Below the pieces are notes generated by a model. That model did not search any database, had not been told where the DNA came from, and saw only the letters and a list, made by a program, of their open reading frames with translations. This document shows positions 14,187 through 23,970 of a stretch of 64,000 nt of DNA, in pieces. The position numbers and the translations under genes are program-made. This DNA is from Limnohabitans planktonicus II-D5 (GTDB taxonomy: Bacteria > Pseudomonadota > Gammaproteobacteria > Burkholderiales > Burkholderiaceae_C), in NCBI RefSeq assembly GCF_001270065.2, contig NZ_LFYT02000008.1, forward strand, positions 1 through 64,000, in the 5' to 3' direction. Positions within the stretch are counted from its first letter, which is position 1. Each line of letters starts with the position of its first letter.

Positions 14187-15607
14187 TGGAGAACAACATG
14201 GCTCATTTCAAAGAAATCTCCCCCAACGCCCCAGCAGGCGAAAAGCTCCTCAATTGGGTTGACAACCGGTTCCCGTTGTCCAAGCTATACAAAGACCATT
14301 TGTCCGAGTACTACGCATCCAAAAATTTGAATTTTTGGTATGTGTTTGGTGCCCTTTCGCTTTTGGTTCTCGTGATCCAAATCGTGACCGGTATTTTCTT
14401 GGTCATGCACTACAAGCCAGACGCCGCTTTGGCCTTCGCTTCGGTGGAATACATCATGCGAGATGTGCCATGGGGCTGGTTGATCCGCTACATGCATTCC
14501 ACAGGTGCATCCGCTTTCTTTGTGGTGGTTTACCTGCACATGTTCCGTGGCCTGATCTATGGCAGCTACCGCAAGCCGCGCGAGCTGGTTTGGATTTTCG
14601 GCTGCGCCATCTTCCTGTGCTTGATGGCAGAAGCCTTCATGGGTTACCTCTTGCCTTGGGGTCAGATGTCCTATTGGGGTGCCCAGGTGATCGTGAACTT
14701 GTTCTCGGCCATTCCTTTCGTGGGCCCTGACCTGGCTCTGTTGATCCGTGGCGACTTCGTGGTGGGCGATGCCACCTTGAACCGCTTTTTCAGCTTCCAC
14801 GTCATTGCCGTGCCTTTGGTGCTCTTGGGCTTGGTCGTTGCCCACATCATTGCTTTGCACGAAGTGGGTTCCAACAACCCCGACGGTGTGGAGATCAAGG
14901 CACCCGATGCGCCCAAAGACGCTAAGGGCAACCCATTGGATGGCATTCCTTTCCACCCTTACTACACCGTGCACGACATCTTCTCGGTCAGCATCTTCTT
15001 GATGGCTTTCACTGCGGTGGTGTTCTTCGCGCCTGAGTTTGGTGGCTATTTCTTGGAGTACAACAACTTCATTCCGGCCGATCCGCTGACCACGCCTTTG
15101 CACATTGCACCTGTTTGGTACTTCACGCCTTATTACTCCATGCTGCGTGCCATCACCAGCGAGATGATGTATGTGTTGATCGCTTGCGTGGTGGTCGGTT
15201 CCGTTTTGGCTGTGGCCAAAGGCAAGCTCCCCACACTGCTCAAAGGTGGCGTCATTGGCGCTGCGGTGGTGATCTCCGCCCTGATGCTGGCCATTGATGC
15301 CAAGTTCTGGGGTGTGGTGGTCATGGGCGGTGCTGTGATCATCATGTTCTTCTTGCCATGGCTGGACTACAGCCCTGCCAAGTCGATCCGCTACCGTCCT
15401 GACTGGCACAAATATGTTTACGTCGTTTTCGTGATCAACTTCCTGATCTTGGGTTACTTGGGCGTCAAGCCACCCTCGCCCATCGGTGAGCGTGTGTCCC
15501 AAGTGGGTACCCTGTTCTATTTCGGCTTCTTCCTGTTGATGCCTTGGTGGAGCAAGCTGGGCACGTTCAAACAAGTGCCTGATCGCGTGACCTTCACGCC
15601 TCACTGA
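14186..15607 (+). CDS. petB: ubiquinol-cytochrome c reductase, cytochrome b subunit
   Basis: The 473-residue membrane subunit binds two b-type hemes and forms both quinone sites. The heme histidines fall in YMHSTGASAFFVVVYLHMFRG and in the FFSFHVIAVPLVLLGLVVAHII helix. The Qo site motif PEFGGYF (PEWY variant region) and PVWYFTPYYSMLRA follow. It is longer than mitochondrial cytochrome b, as in other Burkholderiales, with extra C-terminal membrane helices. A second ATG at 14198 (MAHFKEIS) is the more conserved start. petC follows 20 bp later. Confidence 0.97.
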   Translation: MENNMAHFKEISPNAPAGEKLLNWVDNRFPLSKLYKDHLSEYYASKNLNFWYVFGALSLLVLVIQIVTGIFLVMHYKPDAALAFASVEYIMRDVPWGWLIRYMHSTGASAFFVVVYLHMFRGLIYGSYRKPRELVWIFGCAIFLCLMAEAFMGYLLPWGQMSYWGAQVIVNLFSAIPFVGPDLALLIRGDFVVGDATLNRFFSFHVIAVPLVLLGLVVAHIIALHEVGSNNPDGVEIKAPDAPKDAKGNPLDGIPFHPYYTVHDIFSVSIFLMAFTAVVFFAPEFGGYFLEYNNFIPADPLTTPLHIAPVWYFTPYYSMLRAITSEMMYVLIACVVVGSVLAVAKGKLPTLLKGGVIGAAVVISALMLAIDAKFWGVVVMGGAVIIMFFLPWLDYSPAKSIRYRPDWHKYVYVVFVINFLILGYLGVKPPSPIGERVSQVGTLFYFGFFLLMPWWSKLGTFKQVPDRVTFTPH

Positions 15608-15627
15608 GATCACGGAGATTCAAGAAC

Positions 15628-16392
15628 ATGAAAAACCTCAAGAAACTCGCGCTGGGCTTTGTGATGGCCCTCGGCTTGATGGCCGGTGCACACGCCGCTG
15701 GTGGCGGTATCGCCTGGGACAAAGCGCCCAAGAAAACCAACGATCTGGCCGCTTTGCAAAACGGTGCCAAGTTGTTCGTCAACTACTGCCTGAACTGCCA
15801 CTCCGCTGCTTTCATGCGTTACAACCGCCTGAAAGACATCGGTTTGACCGATCAGCAAATCAAAGACAACCTGATGTTTTCCACCGAACGTGTGGGCGAC
15901 ACCATGAAGGCTGCGATTGATCCTGTGCAGGCCAAAGATTGGTTCGGCAAGAACCCGCCCGATTTGACTTTGATGGCGCGTTCCCGTTCGGGCCCTGGTG
16001 GCACGGGTGCGGATTACCTCTACACCTACCTGCGCACCTACTACCGCGACGAGACCAAGCCCACGGGCTGGAACAACTTGGCCATGCCCAACGTCGGTAT
16101 GCCCAACCCGCTGTGGGAACTGCAAGGCGAGCGTGAGCCGGTATACACAGAAAAAGAAGAGCATGGTCACAAAGTCCAAATCTTCTCGGGCTGGAAGCAA
16201 GTCAAGCCCGGCACCATGACACCTTTGCAGTACGACCAAGCGATTGGCGATCTGGTGGGTTACATGCAGTGGATGGCAGAACCTGCTCAAAACACCCGCG
16301 TTCGCATCGGTGTTTGGGTTCTGATTTTCTTGACCTTCTTCACCTTCATCGCCTGGCGTCTGAACGCAGCGTATTGGAAAGACGTCAAGTAA
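15628..16392 (+). CDS. petC: ubiquinol-cytochrome c reductase, cytochrome c1 subunit
   Basis: The 254-residue protein has a Sec signal peptide (KKLALGFVMALGLMAGAHAAG), the covalent heme site CLNCH near residue 53 in VNYCLNCHSAAFMRYNRL, and a C-terminal membrane anchor (IGVWVLIFLTFFTFIAWRLN). The axial methionine is probably in the GWNNLAMPNVGMPNPLWE region. It accepts electrons from the Rieske centre and passes them to soluble cytochrome c in the periplasm. It ends the petABC operon; hairpins follow before sspA. Confidence 0.97.
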   Translation: MKNLKKLALGFVMALGLMAGAHAAGGGIAWDKAPKKTNDLAALQNGAKLFVNYCLNCHSAAFMRYNRLKDIGLTDQQIKDNLMFSTERVGDTMKAAIDPVQAKDWFGKNPPDLTLMARSRSGPGGTGADYLYTYLRTYYRDETKPTGWNNLAMPNVGMPNPLWELQGEREPVYTEKEEHGHKVQIFSGWKQVKPGTMTPLQYDQAIGDLVGYMQWMAEPAQNTRVRIGVWVLIFLTFFTFIAWRLNAAYWKDVK

Positions 16393-16428
16393 TTGATCTT
16401 TTGCCCGGTTTTTTGGCCGGGTCTTGTG

Positions 16429-16463
16429 GAGTGGCAGGCCTTGGGGCCTTCCACTCTTTTTGA
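16429..16463 (+). terminator. Rho-independent terminator after petABC
   Basis: GAGTGGCAGGCC and GGCCTTCCACTC form a 12-bp stem with one mismatch and a TTGG loop, followed by TTTTT. A smaller GCCCGG/CCGGGT hairpin precedes it at 16403-16422. Confidence 0.6.
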
Positions 16464-16483
16464 TTTTTTGAGGAGCCTCCGCC

Positions 16484-17095
16484 ATGATGGTGCTTTATTC
16501 CGGAACCACTTGCCCTTTTTCCCACCGTTGCCGTTTTGTGCTGTTCGAAAAAGGCATGGATTTCGAAATCCGTGATGTGGACCTGTACAACAAGCCCGAA
16601 GACATCAATGTGATGAACCCTTACGGCCAGGTGCCGATTCTGGTCGAGCGTGACCTGATCCTGTACGAATCGAACATCATCAACGAGTACATCGATGAGC
16701 GATTTCCACATCCCCAGTTGATGCCCGGTGACCCGGTGGACCGAGCCCGTGTGCGCCTGTTCTTGCTCAACTTCGAAAAAGAACTGTTCACCCATGTCTT
16801 GACGCTGGAAAACCGCGCCCTCAAAGGCAACGACAAGGCTCTGGAAAAGGCCCGCGCACACATCCGCGACCGCTTGACGCAATTGGCCCCTGTGTTCCTG
16901 AAAAACAAGTTCATGCTGGGCGACAACTTCTCGATGCTTGACGTAGCGATTGCACCTTTGCTCTGGCGTCTGGATTATTACGGCATTGAGTTGAGTAAAA
17001 ATGCTGCGCCTTTGCTGAAGTATGCTGAACGCATCTTCTCGCGTCCGGCTTACATAGAAGCATTGACCCCTTCTGAAAAGGTCATGCGCAAATAA
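16484..17095 (+). CDS. sspA: stringent starvation protein A (GST-fold)
   Basis: The 203-residue protein has a GST N-terminal domain starting MMVLYSGTTCPFSHRCRFVL, with GQVPILVERDLILYESNIINEYIDERFPHPQ near residue 46, and an all-helical C-terminal domain. SspA binds RNA polymerase and alters promoter choice under starvation; it lacks glutathione transferase activity. In this order the bc1 operon, sspA and sspB form a widely conserved block. sspB begins six bases after the stop, so the two are co-transcribed. Confidence 0.93.
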   Translation: MMVLYSGTTCPFSHRCRFVLFEKGMDFEIRDVDLYNKPEDINVMNPYGQVPILVERDLILYESNIINEYIDERFPHPQLMPGDPVDRARVRLFLLNFEKELFTHVLTLENRALKGNDKALEKARAHIRDRLTQLAPVFLKNKFMLGDNFSMLDVAIAPLLWRLDYYGIELSKNAAPLLKYAERIFSRPAYIEALTPSEKVMRK

Positions 17096-17101
17096 ACCCG
17101 C

Positions 17102-17557
17102 ATGGAGTCCGCAATGATCAGTGACACCGAATTGCCTTCCACTCGCCCGTATTTGATTCGGGCGCTGTACGAATGGTGCTCTGAAAACGGCTTCACACCC
17201 TATGTGGCTGTGAAGGTGGACAACTCTGTGCAGGTGCCGCGTGAATATGTGCAAGGTGGCGAGATTGTGCTGAACGTCAGCATGGATGCCACCAGCTCTT
17301 TGAAGCTGGGCAATGAATTCATCGAGTTCAAAGCCCGCTTTGGCGGCAAGCCTCGCGACATCATGGTGCCCATTTCACGTGTGATGGCCATTTATGCCCG
17401 TGAAAACGGTCAGGGGATGGCTTTTCCTGTCAGTGACGACCATCCCACGGCTGCCTCACTGACCGAGGCTGATGGAAAAGCGCATGAGGCTACTGAAAAC
17501 GATAGGGTGCCACCACCTTCATCGCCTGCCAGGCCGTCCTTGAAAAGGATTAAATAA
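17102..17557 (+). CDS. sspB: ClpXP protease specificity-enhancing factor
   Basis: The 151-residue adaptor delivers ssrA-tagged proteins to ClpXP. The conserved core TRPYLIRALYEWCSENGFTPY (about residues 13-35) and FKARFGGKPRDIMVPISRVMAIYARENGQGM form the peptide-binding barrel. After residue 110 there is a low-complexity linker, and the C-terminus RPSLKRIK matches the short basic tail that docks on ClpX. A second in-frame ATG at 17114 (MISDTELPS) may be the real start. tRNA-Thr lies 55 bp downstream. Confidence 0.93.
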   Translation: MESAMISDTELPSTRPYLIRALYEWCSENGFTPYVAVKVDNSVQVPREYVQGGEIVLNVSMDATSSLKLGNEFIEFKARFGGKPRDIMVPISRVMAIYARENGQGMAFPVSDDHPTAASLTEADGKAHEATENDRVPPPSSPARPSLKRIK

Positions 17558-17612
17558 AAAATACGGCTCGGTGCCTCGAATGGGGCATTGAGCAAGTTAG
17601 AATCTAGCCCGT

Positions 17613-17688
17613 GCCGCTTTAGCTCAGTTGGTAGAGCACCCGCCTTGTAAGCGGTAGGTCGTCAGTTCGAATCCGACAAGCGGCACCA
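17613..17688 (+). tRNA. tRNA-Thr (anticodon TGT)
   Basis: The 76-nt gene with encoded CCA forms a full cloverleaf: acceptor GCCGCTT/AAGCGGC, D arm with AGCTCAGTTGGTAGAGC, anticodon loop CTTGTAA (TGT), and T arm with GTTCGAATC. The context is sspB upstream and a strong terminator directly downstream. Confidence 0.97.
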
Positions 17689-17694
17689 CACATC

Positions 17695-17728
17695 AAAAGG
17701 CCCTGATTGAAAAATCAGGGCCTTTTTT
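17695..17728 (+). terminator. Rho-independent terminator after tRNA-Thr
   Basis: AAAAGGCCCTGATT, short A-rich loop, AATCAGGGCCTTTTTT. It has a perfect stem and a six-T tail; the A-run on the left could also serve minus-strand transcripts from dciA. Confidence 0.85.
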
Positions 17729-17780
17729 CTTGTGCGCCCAGCATGGGCGCGCACAATGCAGCTGTGAGCTGATCCACCCA

Positions 17781-18089
17781 TCAGATGATTCGACTTTGAA
17801 CCTTGATGCGAATGGTGCTGACGGGCATGCCCTTGGTGTTGAGGTGGGCCTGCAAAGCGGGCACCATTTGGCGTAATTTGGCCGCCACGGCATTCGAGTT
17901 GGCCAGCAGGCACCAAACGCCATCTTCAATGGGGCCGGCCTGAACACTGGCTCTGAGCGGTGCAGGCAGCAAGCTGCGAATGGTTTGAAGACGCTCGGAG
18001 GATTCACGCAAACGGTTGGCCAGCAGAGCAAAGCTGGGGGATTCCTGAACGGCTTGTTGCAGGGGAATGGCGTGATGTCGTCTTTGCAT
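17781..18089 (-). CDS. dciA: DUF721 family protein, DciA-like helicase loader
   Basis: The 102-residue protein matches the DUF721/DciA core: a short N-terminal helix, LANRLRESSERLQTIRSLLPAPLRASVQAGPIEDGVWCLLANSNAVAAKLRQ and a final beta strand. DciA is the ancestral loader of the replicative helicase DnaB in bacteria that lack DnaC. This is the short form without a long disordered C-terminal tail. It is divergent from secA with about 230 bp between them, a neighbourhood common to proteobacterial dciA genes. Confidence 0.8.
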   Translation of the reverse strand: MQRRHHAIPLQQAVQESPSFALLANRLRESSERLQTIRSLLPAPLRASVQAGPIEDGVWCLLANSNAVAAKLRQMVPALQAHLNTKGMPVSTIRIKVQSRII

Positions 18090-18318
18090 GGAGGGCTGAT
18101 TATCCGGCAGATGTGAGGCAGATGGCCTTCAGAGAAGGTGCAGCCGTAAAGCCAGTGAGCACAGAGGCTAAAATCCGACCATTGAGCTGGTGCCTGAGGC
18201 AGTCAGCTTGGCTCGATGGGTCTTGTGTCCTATCGAACCGGCTTCATATGAACCCTTTAACCTGACAGGATAGACGGTCTGTTCCTCAGCCCTTGGGCTG
18301 AAGGTGGATCTTGTAGAC

Positions 18319-21057
18319 ATGGCCATCCCATTCCTTACCAAAATTTTCGGCAGTCGCAACGACCGCCTGCTCAAGCAATACCGCAAGCATGTTGACCGCA
18401 TCAATGCGCTCGAAACCAGTTTGGAGAGCTTGAGTGATGACGACTTGCGGGCCAAGACCCAAAGTTTCAAAGACCGCGTTGCAGCGGGTGAAACTCTGGA
18501 TGCCTTGCTGCCTGAGGCCTTTGCCGTCGTGCGCGAAGGCTCCAAGCGAGTCATGAAGATGCGCCATTTCGATGTGCAGCTGGCGGGCGGCATTGCACTG
18601 CACAACGGCAAGATCGCTGAAATGCGCACTGGCGAAGGCAAGACACTGACGTCAACACTGCCTGCCTATCTGAATGCGCTTGCGGGCAAGGGCGTGCATG
18701 TGGTTACGGTGAACGATTACCTGGCCAGCCGCGATGCGCAGTGGATGGGCAAGTTGTTCAACTTCCTGGGTCTGTCCGTGGGCATCAATTTGCCGCAGAT
18801 GCAGCGCGAGGACAAGCAAGCTGCTTACAACTCCGACATCACCTACGGCACCAACAACGAATACGGGTTTGATTACCTGCGCGACAACATGGTCTATGAA
18901 GCGAGAGATCGCGTTCAAAGGCCGCTGAACTTTGCCATCATCGATGAGGTGGACTCGATCCTGATCGACGAAGCCCGCACGCCGCTCATCATCAGTGGTC
19001 AGGCCGAAGACCACACCGCCACCTACATGGCGATGAAACAGGTCATTCCGCTGCTCACCCGCCAAGAGGGCGAGGCCGATCCCCGCACGGGCGAGGGCAT
19101 CATCACACCCGGTGATTTCACCGTGGACGAAAAGGCCCACCAGATTTTCCTGACCGAGCAGGGGCATGAAAAAGCCGAGGCCGTTTTGGCTCAGATGGGC
19201 ATGATCCCTGAAGGGGCCAGTCTGTATGACCCGGCCAACATCACGTTGATGCACCACCTCAATGCCGCCTTGCGTGCGCAGCACCTGTACCACCGTGACC
19301 AGCACTATGTGGTGCAAGACGGGGACATCATCATCGTGGACGAGTTCACCGGTCGTTTGATGAGTGGTCGCCGCTGGAGTGATGGTCTGCACCAGGCTGT
19401 GGAAGCCAAAGAGGGCGTGCAGATCCAGGCCGAAAACCAGACCATGGCCTCGATCACGTTCCAGAACTATTTCCGCCTGTACAACAAGATCGGCGGCATG
19501 ACCGGAACGGCCGATACCGAAGCCTATGAGTTCCAGGAGATTTACGGCTTGGAAACGGTGGTCATTCCCCCGCACCGCAAAAGCCAGCGTGAAGACCAAC
19601 TGGATCGGGTCTACAAAACTTCGCAAGAGCGTTATGCCGCAGCGATTGCCGACATCCGCGAATGCCATGAGCGAGGCCAGCCTGTGCTGGTGGGCACCAC
19701 CTCGATTGAGAACTCGGAATTGATTTCCCAGATGCTCACGCAGGAAAAACTGTCGCACCAAGTGCTCAATGCCAAGCAGCATGCGCGTGAAGCCGACATC
19801 GTGGCGCAGGCAGGTCGTCCAGGCATGATCACCATCGCCACCAACATGGCTGGCCGTGGCACCGACATTGTGCTGGGCGGCAACATTGAAAAAGACATCC
19901 AGGCCATCGAATCAGACGAGAGTTTGTCTGCCCAAGACAAGCAAACGCGCGTGGACGAATTGCGCGAGCAGTGGAAAGTTGTGCACGAGCTGGTCAAGGC
20001 CAATGGGGGCCTGCGCATCATTGCCACTGAGCGCCACGAGTCCCGCCGCATTGACAACCAGTTGCGTGGCCGCTCCGGCCGCCAGGGTGACCCCGGCTCA
20101 TCACGTTTTTACCTGAGTCTGGACGACCCCTTGATGCGCATTTTTGCGGGTGACCGCGTGCGCGCCATCATGGACCGCCTGAAGATGCCCGAGGGTGAAG
20201 CCATTGAGGCGGGCATTGTCACGCGCAGCATTGAAAGCGCCCAGCGCAAGGTCGAAGGGCGCAACTTCGACATCCGCAAACAACTGCTCGAATACGACGA
20301 TGTGTCGAACGACCAGCGCAAGGTGATCTACCAGCAGCGCAACGACATCCTGGACGCCCAGGACATGGAAAGCCAGATCGCCTCGCTGCGCGAAGGCTGC
20401 TTCACCGACCTGGTGCGTCAATACGTACCCGCTGAATCTGTGGAAGAGCAGTGGGATCTGGTCAGCTTGGAAAAGGTGTTGCTCGAAGAGTGGCAACTGC
20501 AGTTGGACTTGCTCGGCAAGGTTCAGGCCTCGAACGCCATCACGGATGAGGACATCCTAGAGGCCGTGGTGGCTGCGGCCCATGCCCATTTCAAGAGCAA
20601 GCTTGAGCAGGTGGGCGCGGTGAATTTCACGCCGTTTGAACGCATGGTGCTGCTGCAAAGCATCGACACGCACTGGCGCGAACACCTCAGTTCGCTTGAC
20701 TACCTGCGTCAGGGCATTCACCTGCGCGGTTATGCGCAAAAGCAGCCCAAACAAGAGTACAAGCGCGAAGCCTTTGAGCTGTTTGGTCAGTTGCTCGATT
20801 CTGTGAAAAACGAAGTCACGCGCACCTTGATGAATGTGCGCATTTCTTCAGGTGAAGAGATGGAGCAAGCGGCTCAGGCCATCGAAGAACGCGCCGAAAG
20901 CGTCCGCCATGTGACCTACACTTCGCCTGACGAAACTGGGCTGGCCCAAACGGTGGCAGCCGATTCTGCGCAAGAATGGGCCCCCGTGGGACGCAACGAC
21001 CCATGCCCCTGTGGCAGCGGTAAAAAATACAAGCAATGCCACGGCAAACTGGCTTGA
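18319..21057 (+). CDS. secA: preprotein translocase ATPase subunit SecA
   Basis: The 912-residue motor drives proteins through SecYEG. Walker A ([10 protein letters not shown]) lies near residue 105 and the [13 protein letters not shown] helicase motif near residue 210. The preprotein cross-linking domain follows, and [16 protein letters not shown] lies in the second nucleotide-binding fold. The C-terminus carries the zinc site [13 protein letters not shown] that binds SecB. I chose the ATG at 18319 ([15 protein letters not shown]) over an in-frame GTG at 18304, since it fits the family start. It is monocistronic, with a terminator 18 bp downstream. Confidence 0.98.
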   Translation: MAIPFLTKIFGSRNDRLLKQYRKHVDRINALETSLESLSDDDLRAKTQSFKDRVAAGETLDALLPEAFAVVREGSKRVMKMRHFDVQLAGGIALHNGKIAEMRTGEGKTLTSTLPAYLNALAGKGVHVVTVNDYLASRDAQWMGKLFNFLGLSVGINLPQMQREDKQAAYNSDITYGTNNEYGFDYLRDNMVYEARDRVQRPLNFAIIDEVDSILIDEARTPLIISGQAEDHTATYMAMKQVIPLLTRQEGEADPRTGEGIITPGDFTVDEKAHQIFLTEQGHEKAEAVLAQMGMIPEGASLYDPANITLMHHLNAALRAQHLYHRDQHYVVQDGDIIIVDEFTGRLMSGRRWSDGLHQAVEAKEGVQIQAENQTMASITFQNYFRLYNKIGGMTGTADTEAYEFQEIYGLETVVIPPHRKSQREDQLDRVYKTSQERYAAAIADIRECHERGQPVLVGTTSIENSELISQMLTQEKLSHQVLNAKQHAREADIVAQAGRPGMITIATNMAGRGTDIVLGGNIEKDIQAIESDESLSAQDKQTRVDELREQWKVVHELVKANGGLRIIATERHESRRIDNQLRGRSGRQGDPGSSRFYLSLDDPLMRIFAGDRVRAIMDRLKMPEGEAIEAGIVTRSIESAQRKVEGRNFDIRKQLLEYDDVSNDQRKVIYQQRNDILDAQDMESQIASLREGCFTDLVRQYVPAESVEEQWDLVSLEKVLLEEWQLQLDLLGKVQASNAITDEDILEAVVAAAHAHFKSKLEQVGAVNFTPFERMVLLQSIDTHWREHLSSLDYLRQGIHLRGYAQKQPKQEYKREAFELFGQLLDSVKNEVTRTLMNVRISSGEEMEQAAQAIEERAESVRHVTYTSPDETGLAQTVAADSAQEWAPVGRNDPCPCGSGKKYKQCHGKLA

Positions 21058-21074
21058 TTGTGATCTGCAGATGG

Positions 21075-21096
21075 AAACGGGCTTCGGCCCGTTTTC
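21075..21096 (+). terminator. Rho-independent terminator after secA
   Basis: AAACGGGC, loop TTCG, GCCCGTTTTC: an 8-bp stem with a stable tetraloop and a short T-tract, 18 bases after the secA stop. Confidence 0.75.
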
Positions 21097-21159
21097 TTTG
21101 TGCAAAGCGGCCACCAAGCTCTTCATCTCTGAGTTTTTCCTGTTTTCTGAAGGATCGAC

Positions 21160-22389
21160 ATGCCTGTTAATTTCCCCGCTTTGGACCCAGCTCAACTCAG
21201 TTCGATTGCAGGTGTGCGCATTGGCACCGCCGAAGCCGGTGTGCGCAAGGCCAACCGAAAGGACGTGACGGTTTTCCTGCTCGATGAAGGTGCCAGCGTT
21301 GCAGGGGTCTTCACCAGCAATCGCTTTTGTGCAGCGCCGGTGCAGGTGTGCCGCGAGCACTTGGCTGCAGGTTCTGCGGTGCGTGCCTTGGTCATCAACA
21401 CGGGCAACGCCAATGCGGGCACGGGCGCACCGGGTTTGGCCCATGCGCGCCAAACCTGTGACGCCTTGGCCGGTTTGTTGCAGTGTCAGCCTGATCAGAT
21501 CCTGCCGTTTTCTACAGGCGTGATCATGGAGCCCTTGCCGGTAGAGCGCATCGTGGCCAGCCTGCCCGCCGCCTTGGCCAGCGCGCAGCCTGCGCGCTGG
21601 GCGCAAGCGGCCGAGGGCATCATGACCACCGACACCTTGCCCAAAGCGGCCAGTGTGCAGGTTCAGGTAGGTGGCAAGACCGTGAGCATCACCGGCATCA
21701 GCAAAGGCGCAGGCATGATCCGGCCCAATATGGCCACCATGCTGGGCTTTGTGGCCACCGATGCCTGCATTGATCCCGCTTTGTTGCCGGCCTTGGTCAA
21801 ACACCTGGCCGATGGGTCGTTCAACCGCATCACCATTGATGGCGACACATCGACCAATGATTCGTTCATGCTGATCGCCACGCACCAGGCAAGCAATGCC
21901 CCGATCACCGCACTGGACAGTGCAGACGGTCAGGCGCTGGTTCAGGGCTTGATGCAGGTGGCCCGTCAACTGGCGCATGCCATTGTGCGCGATGGCGAGG
22001 GCGCGACCAAATTCATCACCGTGCAGGTGGACGGCGGTCGCAACGGCGAAGAATGCCGCCAGGTGGCCTATGCCATCGCGCATTCGCCCTTGGTGAAAAC
22101 GGCGTTCTTTGCCAGCGACCCCAATCTGGGACGCATCCTGGCGGCCGTGGGCTATGCCGGGATTGAAGATCTGGATCAAGGGCTGATCGAGTTGCACCTG
22201 GACGATGTGCATGTGGTCACCCAGGGCGGTCGTCATCCCCAATACCGCGAAGAAGACGGCCAGCGTGTCATGAAAGGCAGTGAAATCACCGTGCGTGTGG
22301 GCCTGGGGCGTGGCACAGCCAGTGACACGGTCTGGACCTGCGATTTGAGCCACGAGTACGTCACCATCAATGCGGATTACCGGTCATGA
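21160..22389 (+). CDS. argJ: bifunctional ornithine acetyltransferase/N-acetylglutamate synthase
   Basis: The 409-residue protein recycles the acetyl group from N-acetylornithine to glutamate in arginine biosynthesis. The autoproteolysis site is visible in [20 protein letters not shown]: cleavage before the T of MAT gives the alpha and beta chains and exposes the catalytic threonine. [14 protein letters not shown] and the C-terminal [15 protein letters not shown] are conserved. Whether it can also use acetyl-CoA (bifunctional) cannot be told from sequence alone. The stop overlaps the DUF815 start by four bases. Confidence 0.96.
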   Translation: MPVNFPALDPAQLSSIAGVRIGTAEAGVRKANRKDVTVFLLDEGASVAGVFTSNRFCAAPVQVCREHLAAGSAVRALVINTGNANAGTGAPGLAHARQTCDALAGLLQCQPDQILPFSTGVIMEPLPVERIVASLPAALASAQPARWAQAAEGIMTTDTLPKAASVQVQVGGKTVSITGISKGAGMIRPNMATMLGFVATDACIDPALLPALVKHLADGSFNRITIDGDTSTNDSFMLIATHQASNAPITALDSADGQALVQGLMQVARQLAHAIVRDGEGATKFITVQVDGGRNGEECRQVAYAIAHSPLVKTAFFASDPNLGRILAAVGYAGIEDLDQGLIELHLDDVHVVTQGGRHPQYREEDGQRVMKGSEITVRVGLGRGTASDTVWTCDLSHEYVTINADYRS

Positions 22390-23270
22390 GCACCACCTTG
22401 GAACAACTGCTGGCCCAAGTCAGCCAACTGGTCAGCCGCATTGAAGCGGTGTTGCCCCAGCCCCTGTCGGCACCCGACTGGACGCAGGCCATTGCCTGGC
22501 GCTACCGCAAACGCTCGACGGGCCACGGTGTGCTGGAGCCGGTTCGCCATGTGGCGGCCATGACCCTGGATGATCTGAAAGAAATTGAGGATCAGAAGGA
22601 AAAATTGCAGCGCAACACCGAGCAATTTGTGAACGGGCGACCCGCCAACAATGTGCTTTTGACCGGGGCGCGCGGCACGGGCAAGTCATCCCTGATCAAG
22701 GCATGTCTGAACACCTACGCCCCACAAGGCCTGCGCCTGATTGAGGTGGACAAGGAAGACCTGACCGATCTGCCCGACATCATCGAGGTCGTGGCCAGTC
22801 GGCCGGAAAAGTTCATCGTGTACTGCGATGACCTGAGTTTTGAAGATGGCGAGCCCGGCTACAAGGCGCTCAAATCCATCCTGGATGGCACCGTGGCCGC
22901 CGCCACGCCCAATGTGCTGGTGTATGCCACCAGCAACCGCCGCCATTTGTTGCCGGAGTACATGCACGAAAACCTGAGCTACACCCACACCGATGACGGT
23001 GAGGTGCATCCCGGCGAGGTCGTGGAAGAAAAAATTTCACTGTCAGAGCGTTTTGGCTTGTGGATCAGTTTTTACCCATTTTCACAAGACGAATACCTCA
23101 CCATCGTGGCCCAATGGTTGGGCGCTTTGGGTGCCACACCCGCGCAAATCGAGGCGGCCAGGGCAGACGCCTTGCTGTGGGCGCTGGAGCGCGGAGGCTC
23201 GCGCAGCGGCCGCATTGCCTACCAGTTTTCCAGGGACATGATGGGGCGCCAGGTGGGTATTCAGGCATGA
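22386..23270 (+). CDS. DUF815 family AAA-type ATPase
   Basis: The 294-residue cytoplasmic ATPase has Walker [10 protein letters not shown] near residue 93, Walker [13 protein letters not shown] near residue 144 and a sensor segment [16 protein letters not shown]. The family is widespread but its physiological role is not established. The N-terminal 70 residues carry the linker [12 protein letters not shown], typical of DUF815. It overlaps argJ upstream and the MutT-type gene downstream (ATGA on both sides), so the three genes are one transcriptional and probably translational unit. Confidence 0.9.
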   Translation: MSTTLEQLLAQVSQLVSRIEAVLPQPLSAPDWTQAIAWRYRKRSTGHGVLEPVRHVAAMTLDDLKEIEDQKEKLQRNTEQFVNGRPANNVLLTGARGTGKSSLIKACLNTYAPQGLRLIEVDKEDLTDLPDIIEVVASRPEKFIVYCDDLSFEDGEPGYKALKSILDGTVAAATPNVLVYATSNRRHLLPEYMHENLSYTHTDDGEVHPGEVVEEKISLSERFGLWISFYPFSQDEYLTIVAQWLGALGATPAQIEAARADALLWALERGGSRSGRIAYQFSRDMMGRQVGIQA

Positions 23271-23737
23271 GCGACTTGCTGGTTGCCGATGGCGAGCGTC
23301 AGCGCGAGGGCGGGCCCGCACGCCCAGTGGTGGATGTCGCCGTTGGTGTGCTGATGCAGGCCGATAGCCGCTTCTTGCTCACATCCCGTCCTCCCGGCAA
23401 GGTCTATGCGGGGTATTGGGAGTTTCCGGGGGGCAAGCTGGAAGCGGGCGAGACGGTCGAGCAAGCCTTGCGCCGCGAATTGCAAGAGGAGTTGGGCATC
23501 ACCATCGGTGACACCCAACTCTGGAAAACCCAAATGGTGGATTACCCCCACGCCCTGGTGCAGCTGCACTTTTGCAAGGTGTGGGCCTGGCAGGGGGAAT
23601 TGCAGATGCGGGAAGGTCAGTCACATGCCTGGCAGGATTTGCCGGTGCAGGTGGTGCCAGTCTTACCGGGCACCCTTCCGGTGCTGACTTGGCTGGCCCA
23701 GGAGCGCCTGTTTGAAGGCGACACACACACCGGCTGA
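23267..23737 (+). CDS. mutT: MutT-type Nudix hydrolase (8-oxo-dGTP diphosphatase)
   Basis: The 156-residue protein has a complete Nudix box starting GGKLEAGETVEQALRREL and ending QEELGI, near residues 58-80. VDVAVGVLMQADSRFLLTSRPPGKVYAGYWEFP precedes it, the MutT pattern. MutT removes oxidised dGTP from the nucleotide pool and so prevents A-to-C transversions. It lacks the C-terminal ThiE-like domain that some betaproteobacterial homologues carry. Translation is coupled to the DUF815 gene (ATGA). yacG and zapD converge on it from the other strand. Confidence 0.9.
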   Translation: MSDLLVADGERQREGGPARPVVDVAVGVLMQADSRFLLTSRPPGKVYAGYWEFPGGKLEAGETVEQALRRELQEELGITIGDTQLWKTQMVDYPHALVQLHFCKVWAWQGELQMREGQSHAWQDLPVQVVPVLPGTLPVLTWLAQERLFEGDTHTG

Positions 23738-23754
23738 ACTCAGTCCAAAGGCGT

Positions 23755-23970
23755 TCACTGCAGCCGTGGATCGCCAAAACTCTCGTCAGGGGGCGTGTCG
23801 TCAGGCAACTTGAATTCTTCACTGGCCCAAGCACCCAGATCCACGCCTTTGCAGCGGGCACTGCAAAAAGGTCGGTAAGGATTGGCGCTGCTGTACAGGC
23901 TGTTGCCACCGCAGGCAGGGCAGCGCACTTGGCGTGGCCGGATGGGGGCAGCTGGGTTCGAATCGCTCAT
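23755..23970 (-). CDS. yacG: DNA gyrase inhibitor YacG, zinc protein
   Basis: The 71-residue protein has one zinc site, CPACGG...FCSARCKGVDLGAWASEEFKLP, the defining YacG pattern (C-x2-C, then C-x3-C). The family binds GyrB and inhibits gyrase. The ATG at 23970 overlaps the zapD stop (ATGA). Gene order zapD-yacG, following coaE and the pil genes on the minus strand, is conserved through beta- and gammaproteobacteria. Confidence 0.93.
   Translation of the reverse strand: MSDSNPAAPIRPRQVRCPACGGNSLYSSANPYRPFCSARCKGVDLGAWASEEFKLPDDTPPDESFGDPRLQ

Noticed and set aside
14285..15613. 442-codon minus-strand frame opposite petB
   Set aside because: It is a mirror of petB caused by strong codon bias; composition (histidine, glutamine rich) is typical of antisense shadows.
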